Of a stretch of DNA of 64,000 nt, positions 34,101-41,179 are shown piece by piece. Positions within the stretch are counted from its first letter, which is position 1, and every line of letters begins with the position of its first letter. Source of the stretch: Cepaea nemoralis. Taxonomy: Eukaryota > Mollusca > Gastropoda > Stylommatophora > Helicidae. Below the pieces are notes generated by a model. It did not search any database. It was not told the origin of the DNA and saw only the letters and a list, made by a program, of their open reading frames with translations. The translations under genes were made by a program, and so were the position numbers. The stretch is taken from the NCBI GenBank assembly GCA_014155875.1, contig JACEFZ010024485.1, positions 334,157 to 398,156 on the forward strand. The letters run 5' to 3'.

Positions 34101-34516
34101 AATGGTCTAGTCACACAAATATACCTTAAAAGAAAGGAAAAAAATGGTATAGTCACACAAATATACCTTAAAAGAAAGAAATAAAAATGGTATAGTCACA
34201 AAAATGTAACAAGCATCCCTCAACAAAACAAAGAATAAAATAGTCTAGTCACACAAATGTAACAAGTATAGAAAATAGGCCAACCTGTAACAAGATCGAA
34301 GTAGCCATGTCGGGGTTCACCTGGGTCAGGCGGTGGTTCAACTATTACCTGTCCATCTAGAATGATACAATCATGATATTTCCTGTCCTCTTCTCGCAGG
34401 AACATGAAGAGAAGTTGATCTTTCAACACAACCCACCGGCGAGACCATGAGTTCATTCGCCCTCCTTTGCGTTTCAACCATCCTTTTAAATCCTTGTCCT
34501 TGGCACGGACATCCAT
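12105..34516 (-). CDS. ARHGAP22/24/25-like RhoGAP, six coding exons (join 34516-34285, 31490-31380, 27228-27093, 24464-24152, 20359-20195, 13109-12105)
   Basis: Spliced model of 1962 nt, 653 residues. All exon boundaries have AG/GT and the phases agree (1,1,2,0,0). The order is PH domain (about 9-108), RhoGAP domain (about 117-320), a Ser-rich linker with a PPVPPRR SH3-ligand-like motif (452-458) and a C-terminal coiled coil (about 560-650). This is the architecture and roughly the length of vertebrate ARHGAP25 (about 645) and ARHGAP24 (about 750). The family stimulates GTP hydrolysis by Rac/Cdc42-type GTPases at membranes and actin. The key residues are present: arginine finger R160, K198 and R202 in the LKTFLRDLPE helix, and N286 in VFGYNL, where the family usually has GPN. 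An in-frame TAA lies ten codons before the ATG with no good acceptor between, so 34516 is probably the start. Which of ARHGAP22, 24 or 25 it matches best cannot be told; an invertebrate pro-orthologue is likely. Confidence 0.93.
13185..15775. repeat. 67-bp minisatellite, about 38 copies
   Basis: Unit CACTACTAGCAGTGATGGTT, AATTCAGCTAGGACATGGAA, TAATAGACACAATATAATGT, AGGGGGT. Units are mostly more than 90% alike, with recurring variants (CTAGG/ATAGG/GTATG; AGGGGGCC/AGGGTGTC/AGGGGGTC). The array lies in intron 5 and starts about 75 bp from the acceptor of exon 6. Confidence 0.95.
15776..15882 (+). mobile_element. SINE-4 family fragment
   Basis: GCAAAGAATAGTAACTCTG and the following block match the reverse of 23150-23205 and the plus strand of 63862-63940. 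A SINE-1 has inserted in it at 15882. Confidence 0.5.
15883..16132 (+). mobile_element. SINE-1, full length with 14-bp TSD
   Basis: tRNA-like head (CTCTGGCCGATGGGTTAC), body GCAAACTACTGAGCGTAATC, tail of A and AAAAG. AAGAAGGGTTGGCT is perfect at 15869-15882 and 16133-16146. This copy best defines the family ends (250 bp). Confidence 0.9.
16250..17445 (+). mobile_element. degenerate LINE, endonuclease part (left half of a split element)
   Basis: Pieces in several frames follow the order of a LINE APE-type endonuclease: IGIIEIRWKG, GVALKLYKGAKKALIEWEAV, VNMNVIQC, MGDLNESMGSDN, MWVSPDHKTENQ, then MSVWAIYFEELLNN just before the RT. Many stops and frameshifts make it a pseudogene. Its continuation (RT) is at 19080-19503, beyond an inserted Penelope-like element. 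Confidence 0.75.
17900..18428 (+). mobile_element. RNase H fragment of an I-like LINE nested in the Penelope endonuclease
   Basis: Reads VIYTDGSVVRHVRSSWAFTA, RAGGRIVKEDSGA, then in the next frame TETTSSLTMEVMAVSKAITW and FLSDSMNMIKRIEEGSIRREWL. TDGS, the glutamate of MEVMA and SDS are the D-E-D of LINE RNase HI. It sits between the LADR and RDINQG segments of the Penelope domain, and a 216-codon chimeric frame (17987-18637) spans the right junction. A relative is at 46895-47225. Confidence 0.75.
18836..18880 (+). other. possible eroded hammerhead ribozyme of the Penelope-like element
   Basis: TTGACAAAGGTCGTAGAACC followed by GAAACGTCGATCG resembles the hammerhead layout CTGANGA, stem II (GGT/ACC), GAAAC, GTC. 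Penelope-like elements are known to carry hammerhead motifs. The first core differs from consensus (TTGACAA), so it is probably inactive if real. Confidence 0.4.
19080..19503 (+). mobile_element. degenerate LINE, RT part (right half of the split element)
   Basis: KEEIRRAIKLLQKGKVANP then VCIPAETIKA, EEKPANRKEGYLVKLL and RINLKRLKDATNKQLRNEYA, GFQSN follow the N-terminal RT order of Jockey/RTE-type LINEs. They continue from EELLNN at 17440. Stops and frameshifts are present. Confidence 0.7.
19504..19692 (+). mobile_element. RTE-like LINE RT fragment (motifs up to YADD)
   Basis: VIKTDNEVRQYQHIKRGVRH, GCIMSPNLFSLYSENIFR and NNIRYADD match the intact LINE ORF at 20995-22815 almost word for word, but abut the other LINE fragment directly and stop right after YADD. 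Confidence 0.75.
19905..20050. repeat. SINE-4 fragment followed by a C-rich tract
   Basis: GTATTGCACAAAGCATGAAC and neighbours match the SINE-4 family. 20020-20043 is poly-C. Confidence 0.45.
20052..20125 (-). tRNA. tRNA-Ile(AAT)-like sequence, possibly a pseudogene
   Basis: The minus strand folds as a 74-nt cloverleaf: acceptor GGCTGGT/ACTGGTC, box A TAGCTCAGGTGG, anticodon loop CTAATGA (AAT), T arm ATGGG-TTTGATC-CCCAT, discriminator A, with a run of seven T soon after. It closely follows animal tRNA-Ile(AAU). Many G-U pairs, TTTGATC instead of TTCGATC, and G at position 37 suggest decay or a tRNA-derived repeat. It lies within RhoGAP intron 5, 70 bp from exon 5. Confidence 0.5.
20195..20359 (-). 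CDS. RhoGAP gene exon 5: C-terminal helices of RhoGAP domain
   Basis: A 165-nt exon, acceptor GTCTGTTGCAG and donor CCACAG|GTGCTT, phase 0 at both ends. It encodes VGLHEPTNKMSMMSLGTVFG, then YNLIRH and a final helix ending NLVYMLLNFYPQ. NKM and VFG-NL are the RhoGAP signature; the asparagine that contacts the GTPase is N286. The usual proline of GPNL is tyrosine here. Confidence 0.93.
20659..20958 (+). CDS. unidentified coding-like open frame in RhoGAP intron 4
   Basis: The open stretch starts YVNVDGQPMDRADVINVLKD; the first ATG is at 20683 (91 residues). It includes ESTLLSRMKDLGVRISTARR and ends WTCLECNEDIPTDN. The composition looks like real protein and is GC-richer than its surroundings, but I do not recognise the family. 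It lies antisense to the host gene, beside a LINE tail. It may be a fragment of a mobile-element protein or a retroposed piece. No start signal or splice site was established. Confidence 0.3.
   Translation, partial: YVNVDGQPMDRADVINVLKDMARTEDFDVSESTLLSRMKDLGVRISTARRKRYIGKTMRLVNQHRTGTISHRTLMHMLGGGSEHFWTCLECNEDIPTDN
20983..22930 (-). mobile_element. 5'-truncated RTE-like LINE with (TGAT)n tail
   Basis: The element holds the ORF above. Its 3' end is CATGGCACATGATTGATTGA in the minus direction, that is, the stop codon merges with a tetranucleotide tail. Related 3' ends at 42090, 48604 and 54650 end in (ATG)n or TGATGATG. It is in RhoGAP intron 4, same strand as the host gene. Confidence 0.8.
20995..22815 (-). 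CDS. RTE-like LINE ORF2 (reverse transcriptase), intact 606-residue frame
   Basis: RT motifs in order: GKAPGADNITTEMIKALEEF, IAIPKKSG, HRTISIMSHITKILLRI, EEQCGFVEGKGTVNAVYMLR, catalytic FIDYTKAFDKV (motif A), GVRQGCVMSPDLFSLYSE, RYADDTVLIADN (catalytic YADD), LELNCKKTQVMVVS, YNYLGTVI. The C-terminus has EPVLLYGCETWT and RPRGRPRGKYLDG. The product would copy the element RNA at the target site. There are no internal stops, but the endonuclease half is missing: upstream sequence (YDRHKENGNGKKYTQLHEKE) runs into a stop just before the first Met. Clade is judged from the RT style and microsatellite-like tail. Confidence 0.88.
   Translation of the reverse strand: MNNKLTVRLDRQVRTLCKEAKEAWLEEKCLEIESQHNSQNTKLVHKRIQELTNKRTSTSTGCLKTEDGKIIIEKDQILQVWTDYVKHLYDDNRDEQYDIRFNNEGLPILEMEVRNVLKHMKAGKAPGADNITTEMIKALEEFGIDQVTRLLNTLYDNGDIPPELCNSIFIAIPKKSGTLECDQHRTISIMSHITKILLRIIMQRMRKKIQPEIGEEQCGFVEGKGTVNAVYMLRTVIERAIEVNKDIHLCFIDYTKAFDKVRHVSMVDMLADLQIDGKDIRLIKNIYWKQQAAIRIDNEVGQYQPIKRGVRQGCVMSPDLFSLYSENIFRNVEDINGISIGGRNINNIRYADDTVLIADNAQDLQQLVDAVVVHSEQLGLELNCKKTQVMVVSRKEEVPQCNIRVNGNILQQVNRYNYLGTVITSDGRCLEEIRTRIAMAKVAFSKMKNILTNKKMSIETRKRVLRGYIEPVLLYGCETWTMSSQAEKHLMAAEMWFLRKMQRIPWTDRKTNDQVLQETNEHRRLIREIRRRQSKFFGHVMRRNGLENLVTTGKIEGNRPRGRPRGKYLDGLATWHGRDRNTELIHDTGDRVKWRVMTAHAFRHGT
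22985..23245 (-). mobile_element. SINE-4 family fragment
   Basis: AAAAGCATTCCACGAAAAAT, TCACTCAGTAGCAGGGCGAC and the terminal block (AGTAACACTGTTGCCTGCC reversed) match 1800-1965, 15776-15882 and 63862-63940. Confidence 0.55.
23246..24151. other. intron 4, no further element recognised
   Basis: AT-rich intronic sequence up to the donor of exon 4. Confidence 0.4.
24152..24464 (-). CDS. RhoGAP gene exon 4: RhoGAP core
   Basis: A 313-nt exon, acceptor CTTTCAG and donor AGAGAG|GTAATT. It starts with the last base of the arginine codon, then LPGRQSAIKDTISRFERG. It contains TDVHIVASVLKTFLRDLPES (residues 188-207), the helix with the conserved lysine and arginine that contact the GTPase, and ends DNYVVLKYVCRFLRE in phase 0. 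The family usually has PEP where this protein has PES. A LINE begins less than 100 bp upstream of the acceptor. Confidence 0.95.
24540..26582 (+). mobile_element. degenerate LINE with 5' end and endonuclease but no 3' half
   Basis: A GC-richer leader (24540-24740) is followed by MKVCGFYSKEEELVETMEER, VYSGVEQQERARHGVGIVIE, YVQIYAPCN, IIVMGDFNARL, YTWYKWNDLDSKSQVDFIL and NTDHKAVVATI, an APE-type endonuclease with scattered stops. The RT start follows: NKSPGQDEIPNELIKGAREV, RDCTKYRGISLLSHTGKIFC, ETQLGFRKNKGCTDTIFALR. It ends after ETLYLALS, where motif A (F-D-AFD) should begin. Both the YADD region and the 3' tail are absent. It is in RhoGAP intron 3, antisense to the host. Confidence 0.85.
26681..26931 (+). 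mobile_element. SINE-1, full length with 11-bp TSD
   Basis: Head CCTGGTCTAGTGGTTACACG, body GCAAACTACTGAGCGTAATC, end CCTGTAAAGGATATACGAAC. ATTGTAATAAG is at 26670-26680 and 26932-26942. Confidence 0.85.
27093..27228 (-). CDS. RhoGAP gene exon 3: start of RhoGAP domain
   Basis: A 136-nt exon, acceptor TTTATTTCAG and donor TTTTCAG|GTTAG. It reads LFSQSLDEILYWERLSG, then VPYIVNECVEYLYKYG, then LDVEGLF, ending with the first two bases of the arginine-finger codon (AG|G). This matches the start of RhoGAP domains in the ARHGAP22/24/25 group, where the finger is in GLFRLPG. Confidence 0.93.
27455..27690 (+). mobile_element. SINE-4, tRNA-derived head
   Basis: Head GGAGTCTCCGTGGCGAAGTG with box B TTGGTTTGATTCCGGG, then CACGAGTGCATTTTTTTCTG and a body shared in reverse with 1625-1795. 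Confidence 0.6.
27691..28870. other. intron 2, no gene recognised
   Basis: Short open frames only; no element identified. Confidence 0.4.
28871..29040 (-). mobile_element. SINE-5, minus
   Basis: AAGTTGGGTCAACCTGGGAG followed by the reversed tRNA-like promoter GGGGATTCGAACACATGACC and AAGCATGCTAGCC match 5570-5825 and 43852-44060. Confidence 0.6.
29041..30498. other. intron 2, no gene recognised
   Basis: AT-rich intron. 29590-29740 is GC-richer and may be another old SINE, not identified. Confidence 0.35.
30499..31379. repeat. minisatellite of about 112 bp, about 8 copies, overlapping a splice donor
   Basis: Unit: GCCTGACTGTCAATGCTCCA, AATGATAAAGGACACAAGAA, AATAGCCCACCAAGGTAGCA, CTGAACTAGGTCAGTGAGAT, CGTTATATTTACCTCCTGAC. 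Every unit holds TTATATTTACCTCCT, the reverse of AGGAGGTAAATATAA. The last, truncated unit supplies the real donor of RhoGAP exon 2; seven other copies lie downstream in the intron. Confidence 0.92.
31380..31490 (-). CDS. RhoGAP gene exon 2: C-terminal part of PH domain
   Basis: A 111-nt exon between acceptor CTGCCTTTAG and donor GGAG|GTAAAT. It encodes a strand ETLSLCAE and the PH C-terminal helix EEEKKIWLHALKRALYAS, with the near-invariant helix tryptophan (KKIW). It enters and leaves in phase 1, which joins exon 1 (phase 1) to exon 3. Without it the PH domain would lack its last strand and helix. The donor lies inside the last copy of a tandem array of about 112-bp units (see 30499-31379). 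Confidence 0.9.
31491..32740. other. intron 1, no gene recognised
   Basis: AT-rich. 32740-32880 has a GATGATGAAA stretch and a tRNA-like box (AGATTCAGTCTCC) that may be an unrelated old SINE. Confidence 0.35.
32881..33012 (+). mobile_element. SINE-1, 5'-truncated
   Basis: CGCTCAGAAAGCAAAGGCGAACTACTGAGCG through CCTGTAAAGGATATGCAACA is the 3' half of SINE-1. It directly precedes the 53-bp array. Confidence 0.75.
33030..34268. repeat. 53-bp minisatellite, about 23 copies
   Basis: Unit GTCTAATCACACAAATGTAA, CAAACATCCCTCAACAAAAC, AAAGAAGAAAATG. It fills the 5' end of RhoGAP intron 1 and its last unit stops about 15 bp from the exon 1 donor. Variant pattern (AAGCATC/AAACATC, CTAATC/CTAGTC) shows block-wise duplication. 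Confidence 0.93.
34285..34516 (-). CDS. RhoGAP gene exon 1: N-terminal part of PH domain
   Basis: Encodes residues 1-77 plus one base of codon 78. After about eight residues the PH beta strands begin (LKGWLKRKGG, then SWSRRWVVLK and LLFMFL), with the basic beta1-beta2 region typical of phosphoinositide binding. The exon ends at GATCTTGTTACAG followed by donor GTTGGC. The open frame runs a little past the donor, but that extension (GWPIFYTC) is intronic. A 53-bp minisatellite starts about 15 bp beyond the donor. Confidence 0.88.
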
Positions 34517-35830
34517 TTCACAATATAAACTCTTCTCAAAACATTATGACCTATGCCACTTCTGAAACATAAAGACAAAATGTTTATACTACACCAAATA
34601 CATGCTTGTTCATATTTTCTTAGACATTATGAAAATATCTTTATGAAGGTGGTCAATCAAGAGACGCAGGTTCAAATTGCAGTCAGACAAATGATTTGTG
34701 TCTATCAAAGGCAAGGAGAAAAGCTAAGCCTATACACAGTACAGTCAAAGGCACCGAGAAACTTGTGTACATTGAAATGAGAACTATTACCAAACTTTGA
34801 ATTTTATTTCTAACGTTAAATCAACACTGCAGCATGGATTGGAAACTTGGAGAATGACTAAAATAATAATAATAAACTACACACACTCATTAATTGGTGA
34901 CTAGAAAGAATAGAAGGATTAAAGTAGTATGACAGAATCACTATTGTGGAGTTTGGAAAGAACTAGGCAGATTCCAGGGAATCATGAAGTGAGAAAATCA
35001 TGATAGATAGGAAACGCACTGAGAAAACAAATAGGAAGCACACTGAGAAAACAAGTAGGAAACACACTGAGAAAACAAGTAGGAAACACACTGAGAAAAC
35101 AAGACAGTCCTTCTTCTGAAACACTAAGAACAAATGAATTGGGAGACCTAAAATACACGGACAAGAGAATTAGAAGCAGATGAAGAATACCAAGAAGACA
35201 TGGAGAGAGCTATAGCAGACAAAAGACAGAACAGCTTGGCGGGAGAAAAGGGGCAGAAGAAGAAGAATACAATGTATGGTCACAGCTCTGGGGTATCATC
35301 ACCATGTGCCATACCAAGTAGTACAAGCGTTCATGTTCCTCCACAAACATCTGCCCTCTACCTACTTGATAAGTTCAACCATGGATAGTCTTCTGTGCCA
35401 CTCTTTAACCCATCCAGCAGCTTCTCCCCTGTTAACCTCTGTCTTTAACACCTACCTTCCCGGTTGTCACAACCTGCTTCAGACCCTCTTCCCTCATAAT
35501 AAAACCAAATAATGACTACTATCTTGTTCTGATGTTGGTGATCAAATGTCTTTGTAAACTGGACCACGTTATTTATCCATAGAAAATCACTACCCAAAAC
35601 ACATTAATCCTGTGAACATGAATCCCTGATATCTCTCTCTCTCTCTCTTTCTCTGTGTGTGCATACGTGCGTGTGTGTGAGGTTGCATGCTGTTTTACTT
35701 ATGCTTATGTTTTAACCTATCGTATTTGTTAATGACATAGTGAGTCTGTTCGGGAATCTTTAGTAGATGCTATTGTTGCAGCCAGTGAACAATTGGGTGC
35801 GCTGTAGCACTGTGTTGTTGGCAGACAGTT
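34517..35830. other. 5' flank of the RhoGAP gene; no promoter element identified
   Basis: No exon, CpG-rich block or TATA signal was established. A small array of about 27 bp (AACACACTGAGAAAACAAGT, four copies) is at 35008-35103. (CT)n and (GT)n are at 35632-35680. Confidence 0.35.
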
Positions 35831-35835
35831 GATTT

Positions 35836-36320
35836 ACGAGGGGGCTTCAAATGAAGACCTTAAAAGTGTGACAGAATTTACAATAACCATGCCATTGTCT
35901 TCTAACCTGTCAATATTGTTATTAAGGATGTCAAGAGTTTTAAGCACATGACACTGCAGTGCAGCACGGTAAAAAGACAGCACGGATAAAGACAGTTTAA
36001 AGAGGAGCAGTGTTCTGTTATCCGTTATTTTATCAGTGAAGAGGTAAAACCTTTAGAAATGCATCAGTGAAGGTCCAGTATGGTGATGCATAGCTGTCAG
36101 TCCAGTATGAGTGCAGTAGGAAGTTTCAAAATGGTGAGTCTTCTGTGACAGACTGTTCACGACCAGGTCAGGCACATCAAGTAGTGGCACCAGAGAATTT
36201 TTTCTACAGGAATCCAAGCACTTTATCAGCGCTGGAGAACTTGAATTGAGTGCAGTGATGACTACATCGAAAAATGATATTGATATATTTGTTCTTTACT
36301 TTTTCAGAATATATACTCTC
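35836..36320 (+). mobile_element. internally deleted mariner-like element
   Basis: TACGAGGGGGCTTCAAATGA at the left is a mariner-type terminal repeat. 36098-36215 reads YECSRKFQNGESSVTD and SRPGQAHQVV, the end of the DNA-binding region. Soon after, GIQALYQRWRT, a stop, IECSDDYIEK and stop give the transposase C-terminus. The catalytic D,D-34/35-D core between them is missing. The right terminal repeat is lost next to (CT)n. Confidence 0.75.
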
Positions 36321-36336
36321 TCTCTCTCTCTCACTC

Positions 36337-36368
<32 letters not shown>

Positions 36369-36460
36369 TATACAAAATATAGAAAGAGAGCGAGACGGAG
36401 ACAGACAGACAGACGGATGGGCGAACGGGCGGAAGGAGAGACAGACAGACAGAGAGCATG
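36316..36460. repeat. (CT)n, (CA)n and (AGAC)n compound microsatellite
   Basis: Simple repeats: CTCTCT to 36348, CACACA to 36368, then GAGACGGAGACAGACAGACAG. Confidence 0.9.
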
Positions 36461-36479
36461 CATAAAACATCAGTAAAAT

Positions 36480-37430
36480 CTAAAATTCTTTATTTTTATT
36501 GTCCCCAAGCATTTTCCGGCTATGGGTTTGTGATATGATAGCGCCGTGATTGCTGTGATGCTGGTATCCTTCAAATTACACTCGTTGTCTGTCCCAGAAC
36601 ATCACACTATTTTCTTATCTTGTCTCAATCATTGACTCTTGTCTCAACTGCTACGTGGCAGTGACATTTTAGAGGCATACAGTAACAAGTCAGTCTTTCC
36701 CTCACTGTGACTAGCGATGAGTCCAAGCATCGAATCTACATCCAACCATGCTCATTACATCACCAGCAAGTTTGTTGTCAACTTCACTAGTTAACATAAT
36801 GGATGCTAAAATGCTGCAGCATTTGAATGTACTTTTCATGGAATTGTATTGTATCACCGAAAATAATAGACATGACACTGGCTTTGAAGATTTAGTTACA
36901 CTATTAACCAAACCAAATATGATTGATTCAGAGAAGTATGTGAATGAAACAAATATAAAGAATTGTTTCATATTATGCCTCACATCTTCATGACGATTTG
37001 ATATGCAAAATGAAGGAAAGCCTGTATGTCAGCATCTTACTATTTTACTTAATGGAGATGCAGACAGATCTTATGAAGAGAAGCTGATACTATATATTTG
37101 TTTTATCAGAAGGTGAAAGAGACATTTCTTTCTAGTGTGACATTGAAAGATGCAACTTGTGATGGGTATTTGAAAGCTCAAGAGATGAGTGAAAAACTTA
37201 AGTCATGTCATCATCATGTCATTCACTGGGCCTCCAATAACGGACATTTATGGGCCCATTTCAAAATATGTACTTTATCTGAATATGATTCACAATTTCT
37301 ATTTTTATTTTAATATGCTGGCTCCTGATCAAAAGGGGTTGGTTCCTGAATCATGTTTAGACATTTCTACCCCTGCACCATGTCCATGACATGACAATCC
37401 TTAGTCGCTTTATTTTTTATTTTTTTTTTT
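36480..37430. other. no gene recognised; weak coding-like stretches
   Basis: Open pieces at 36748-36993 and 37098-37313 (+) could be a decayed transposon protein, but no motif identifies them. Confidence 0.25.
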
Positions 37431-37439
37431 GCTTCTTTT

Positions 37440-38150
37440 TTTTTGCACTCGCTTGTTTTGAACTCAAGTGTAGTTCATACACACTACTTCTAGTAGGGAG
37501 GGCTGAGTGGTCTCGAGGTATGGTGTCCGCCTCGAGTGCTGGAGGTCCCGGGTTCAGGCCCCGGTGAGGACCGGGATTTATTTAAAAAATCCACCTGGAC
37601 TTCCAGTAATAAAATTTCCCCTGGTCTCTGGGTAGTGAGATCGGACGCCCGTGTGTATTGTTGCACATGTAAAAAATCCCTTGGCAGTTGGAAATCGAAA
37701 AAGAGTAGCCTAACGGCGCTGCCTGGGCAAAATTTCAAGTTAAAAATCTACCCAAATAGTATTTCAGGATCCTCGCCGATGTAACGGAGTTCGTGCATTG
37801 AGTTGAGTTTCTCCAGACTCAGGTTTGAGTTAGGAGGAAACCGGAGCAATAATGGGTTAAACCGTGTGCCGTGATGTTGATCCACTGACTAAAACTAAAA
37901 ACTAAAACTTCTAGTAATGGTGGACTAAGTTTTGCGTGTGGAATAGCTTTCCCTATTAACAGTGTCCCTCGCCATCAGGTGAACCCACTCCGACTTCAGA
38001 GGTACTTGTAATTTACATCCCAAAGTCAAGGACAATAGGTCAACATTTCAGTCCAACTGTCCGGTGTAGGGGTTGAACCCCTTACCTTGGCATCAGCACA
38101 CCGGACATTTAAGAACATGCGTTCTTATCCATTCGGCCATGCTGAACAAC
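37440..38150 (-). mobile_element. SINE-3, minus, split by a SINE-2 at 37496-37906
   Basis: 37440-37495 (GCTTGTTTTGAACTCAAGTG) and 37907-38150 (GTGTCCCTCGCCATCAGGTG, GGTTGAACCCC, ATTCGGCCATGC) join into one copy of the family seen whole at 57670-57960. Confidence 0.85.
37496..37906 (+). mobile_element. SINE-2, full length with 10-bp TSD
   Basis: tRNA-like head GGGCTGAGTGGTCTCGAGG with box B GGTCCCGGGTTCAGGCCCC, body, and an AAAACTAAAAACTAAA tail. ACTTCTAGTA is perfect at 37486-37495 and 37907-37916. The head has the form of a serine/leucine-class tRNA with a long variable arm (inference). Confidence 0.92.
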
Positions 38151-39670
38151 ATTCAATTTATGATTACGCATGACTCATTCATGAAGATAATCACAGTTCA
38201 AGAACTTGTTTGCTTGAAGACACTGTCAGGAATCAGTTATTCATGAAAACAGAGGTTCTTTAGGGGTGCTTTAGTTATTTCACTACTTCATTTTTTTACT
38301 ACATACATTTCATCCCTTAACAAGATGGCAAGGAGTTAATATTAAAAATGCATGCTAATGCTTAATTAAAAACTTACATGCTGTTGAGCGAGGGGGCGGA
38401 GAGCGTATGGGAATTTCCTGAATGCAGTGATGTCAATTTTTAGCTCAGCTCAACTTAGCTCAACTAAAAACTCAGATAACAGTCTATGTTAACAGTTTAT
38501 TAGTACTAGTCCATACACCTGCCCCTAACTGGAGATGTCTTTTAAAAAAAGGTTTGAATTATTGTTCCCCTCCTCCCCCCTCCCCTCCCATGAGTCAAGC
38601 ATAAATAACAAAGCATCAATGATTGTTATTGTTACACAATGACCTCAATGTGTGGGGTTCAGTATGGGTTGTACATGAAATAATAATCCAATTCTCTGCA
38701 AGCACAATTTTACCACTTCTGCATAAAATTTAAATTTATAAATATTGTTTGCTGCAAACAGATTCATGTTTAAATTATTAGGATCGTATCTTATCTAAAC
38801 AGCAGTGTCTAAGTGACGGGCTGACCCTCGCTTCCAGCTGTGCACAGGTCACAAAAATGGGCGTGGCAAATAGCACTTGCTTTCCAGCATATCCGTATTT
38901 TGTCCTACCTCTTGATAACGAGTTCGGCAAGCAATTAATTAATATAACAATTAATATCTTCGCTTATAATTAACGTAGATTAAGATAGAGACTTGAATGG
39001 GGTACCGGTGGGTGTTATTTTGCCACTTCTACTTCTAAAAATAATTTAATTATTATTTTATTCATTGCAGATTTCTTATAAACAATTTTTGAAAGAAAAA
39101 TTTGAAAAATGTTATTAACATTCCAGTTACCATTGACACCTTTGCATAATTGAAGAAAGTTAATAACCTACCTAACCTACAATTAACCATAATTATTAAT
39201 TACTTAACTGAGGAAATAAGTTTTCAAAAGAATAATTAAATAATTAACTAAATTAAATATTATATTATTATTAAGAAGTGTTGAAAAGAAATAATATTAA
39301 TATAATAATATACAAATGACTAAGTGGAAGTCGTTATATAGTATACTTATACACAATCAGTCACCATAAAAAAATTGGCTAGAAATAGTAGTTTATGCAT
39401 TCATTTAGAAAGTGTTTGTAAACAATTATTCCTTACAACAACTGAATTATTTCAAACATACCTCGTTCTACTGGAAAATATCGAAACCAAAATACCAAAA
39501 CACAGAACTATTGAATCGGCGACTTCCGCTTGTTGCCCATCTCCGCCCACATCCAGGTGCCAGGGTTTTTGTCACTTGCTAGTTCGACCTGTCAACTCCA
39601 GTATATAACTTTGGCCACATATTTACATAACGCACATCTATGCCGAGTTTAACAGTAACGCACGGTGACT
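38151..39670. other. no gene recognised
   Basis: Very AT-rich intergenic sequence, including TTAATTATT-type runs at 39040-39320. Confidence 0.45.
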
Positions 39671-39678
39671 GGCGTCAT

Positions 39679-40137
39679 CTTCTTCTTCTTCTTTCATTCG
39701 CCTGAACTATGTTTATAACTGCAATGTTGTCTCTTGTATGAATCTAACAGTTTTTTTTAGTTCATTCAACGGTCCATAGAGTTTATCTTCCACTGTTGTC
39801 TCTCTAGGCCAGAAGGTTCGCCTGGATATGTTGTAGTTTGGGCAATCCTGGAGTATGTGCTCTGCTGTCTGCGACGCCATACCACATGTGCATATGGCTG
39901 AGTCACCAATCTTGAATTTTGTATACATGTGGTTGCGTAATCTATTGTGTCCTGTTCTGAGGCGCAGAAGAATGACCTGTTCTGGTCTGTCCATAACGTG
40001 GTAGTCGTCTTGAGTAAGGTTTGGTGGCTTTCTGATTGATTTGATTATTCTTTTCTTTTGGTGGTATGTAATAGCTACATCAGGTTGTTCTTCTTTTGCT
40101 CCTTCCTTAGCCAATCGATCAGCTCTGTCGTTTCCGG
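39679..40137 (-). mobile_element. 5'-truncated I-like LINE (RNase H end and 3' tail), 8-bp TSD
   Basis: The minus strand reads AKEGAKEEQPDVAITYHQKK, RLRTGHNRLRNHMYTKFKIG, then a Cys/His cluster CTCGMASQTAEHILQDCP, ending in a (GAA)n tail. GGCGTCAT flanks at 39671-39678 and 40138-40145. A near copy is at 47285-48095. Confidence 0.85.
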
Positions 40138-40145
40138 GGCGTCAT

Positions 40146-40935
40146 GATTTCTTGTACTATCATAGAATTACCTATGGCACATTGCTTGTAAGAAAGTGTT
40201 ATTAGAAAGCATGTTATTCTTATTCTACGTTTAAGTTTTCTAATAAACAGATCTTCAACTACCTTACGCATTATGTGCAATTATTTTCCATTAATCTACT
40301 TGTTCTTTTAATTATATATCGCTATTAGCAATTATGTTGTTTGTGTTTTTGGTGAATATTTATATTACATCCTTGACCCACACCCATCCTGAAAATAAAT
40401 ACCATACCTTGTTATATTGGTATCCTTTCAGAGCGTTCCTTGATTCTAGCGCCATTAATTATACGCAAGCTTCACTTTCTTGAAATAACTTGCAGGGAAG
40501 TATAACAAATTAAGTACACGCTGGAATCTCCAAAACCTTTTATTACAGCCGACGTGTCTAAACACAAAAATGGGGCGACAGTAGGGTCGATACAAAACAG
40601 CCTTGCTCAAGTTTCGGAGAGGTAAATTACGGCATAATCTTAAAAAAAGGTAATGAATGTGAGAAGTGACGGGAAAGCTTAGCATGTGAGTGAATGAGTA
40701 TTTAACATTCAGAGGGCGGAAAAGAACTCAATAAGGAGGAAGATTTGTTAACAACATTTTAAAATGTAATTGAGGACAATTTGCTGTTTTCGGCAAGTCG
40801 TTATCATCATGTGGCAGGTCCTTTGCAGAACAGAGCTCTTACCTCGGCCAGCCGAAAAGTTTGATCTCTGGCCATTTCTCCCTCCCCATGCACCCTCAGT
40901 CCTCAAGCCCAGCGTTCTGTGATCAGCTTCGGGCT
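40146..40935. other. no gene recognised
   Basis: Intergenic; short open frames only. Confidence 0.4.
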
Positions 40936-40939
40936 AATT

Positions 40940-41133
40940 GACCATTGCCTCTCACCATCAGTCGAACACACACCGATTTCTGAGGTACTTGTACTTTACG
41001 TCCCCAAGTCAAAGACAAGGAGTCAACATTTTTAGTCCAACCGGCCGGTGTAGGCGTAGAACACGCTTCCTCGGCATCAGCACACCGGAAGTTTAAGAGC
41101 GTGCACTCTTATCCATTCGGCCATGCTGATCTC
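40940..41133 (-). mobile_element. SINE-3, minus
   Basis: CTGAGGTACTTGTACTTTAC, CCGGTGTAGGCG and CTTATCCATTCGGCCATGCTG match 57670-57960 in reverse. Confidence 0.75.
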
Positions 41134-41179
41134 CCACTTTTCTCTTAGAAGAAAAAGTGTTATGCAAATAGTATTGTCA

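Noticed and set aside
33030..34268. Regular repeat array as a CRISPR
   Set aside because: Units are contiguous with no unique spacers, and the genome is eukaryotic; it is a minisatellite.
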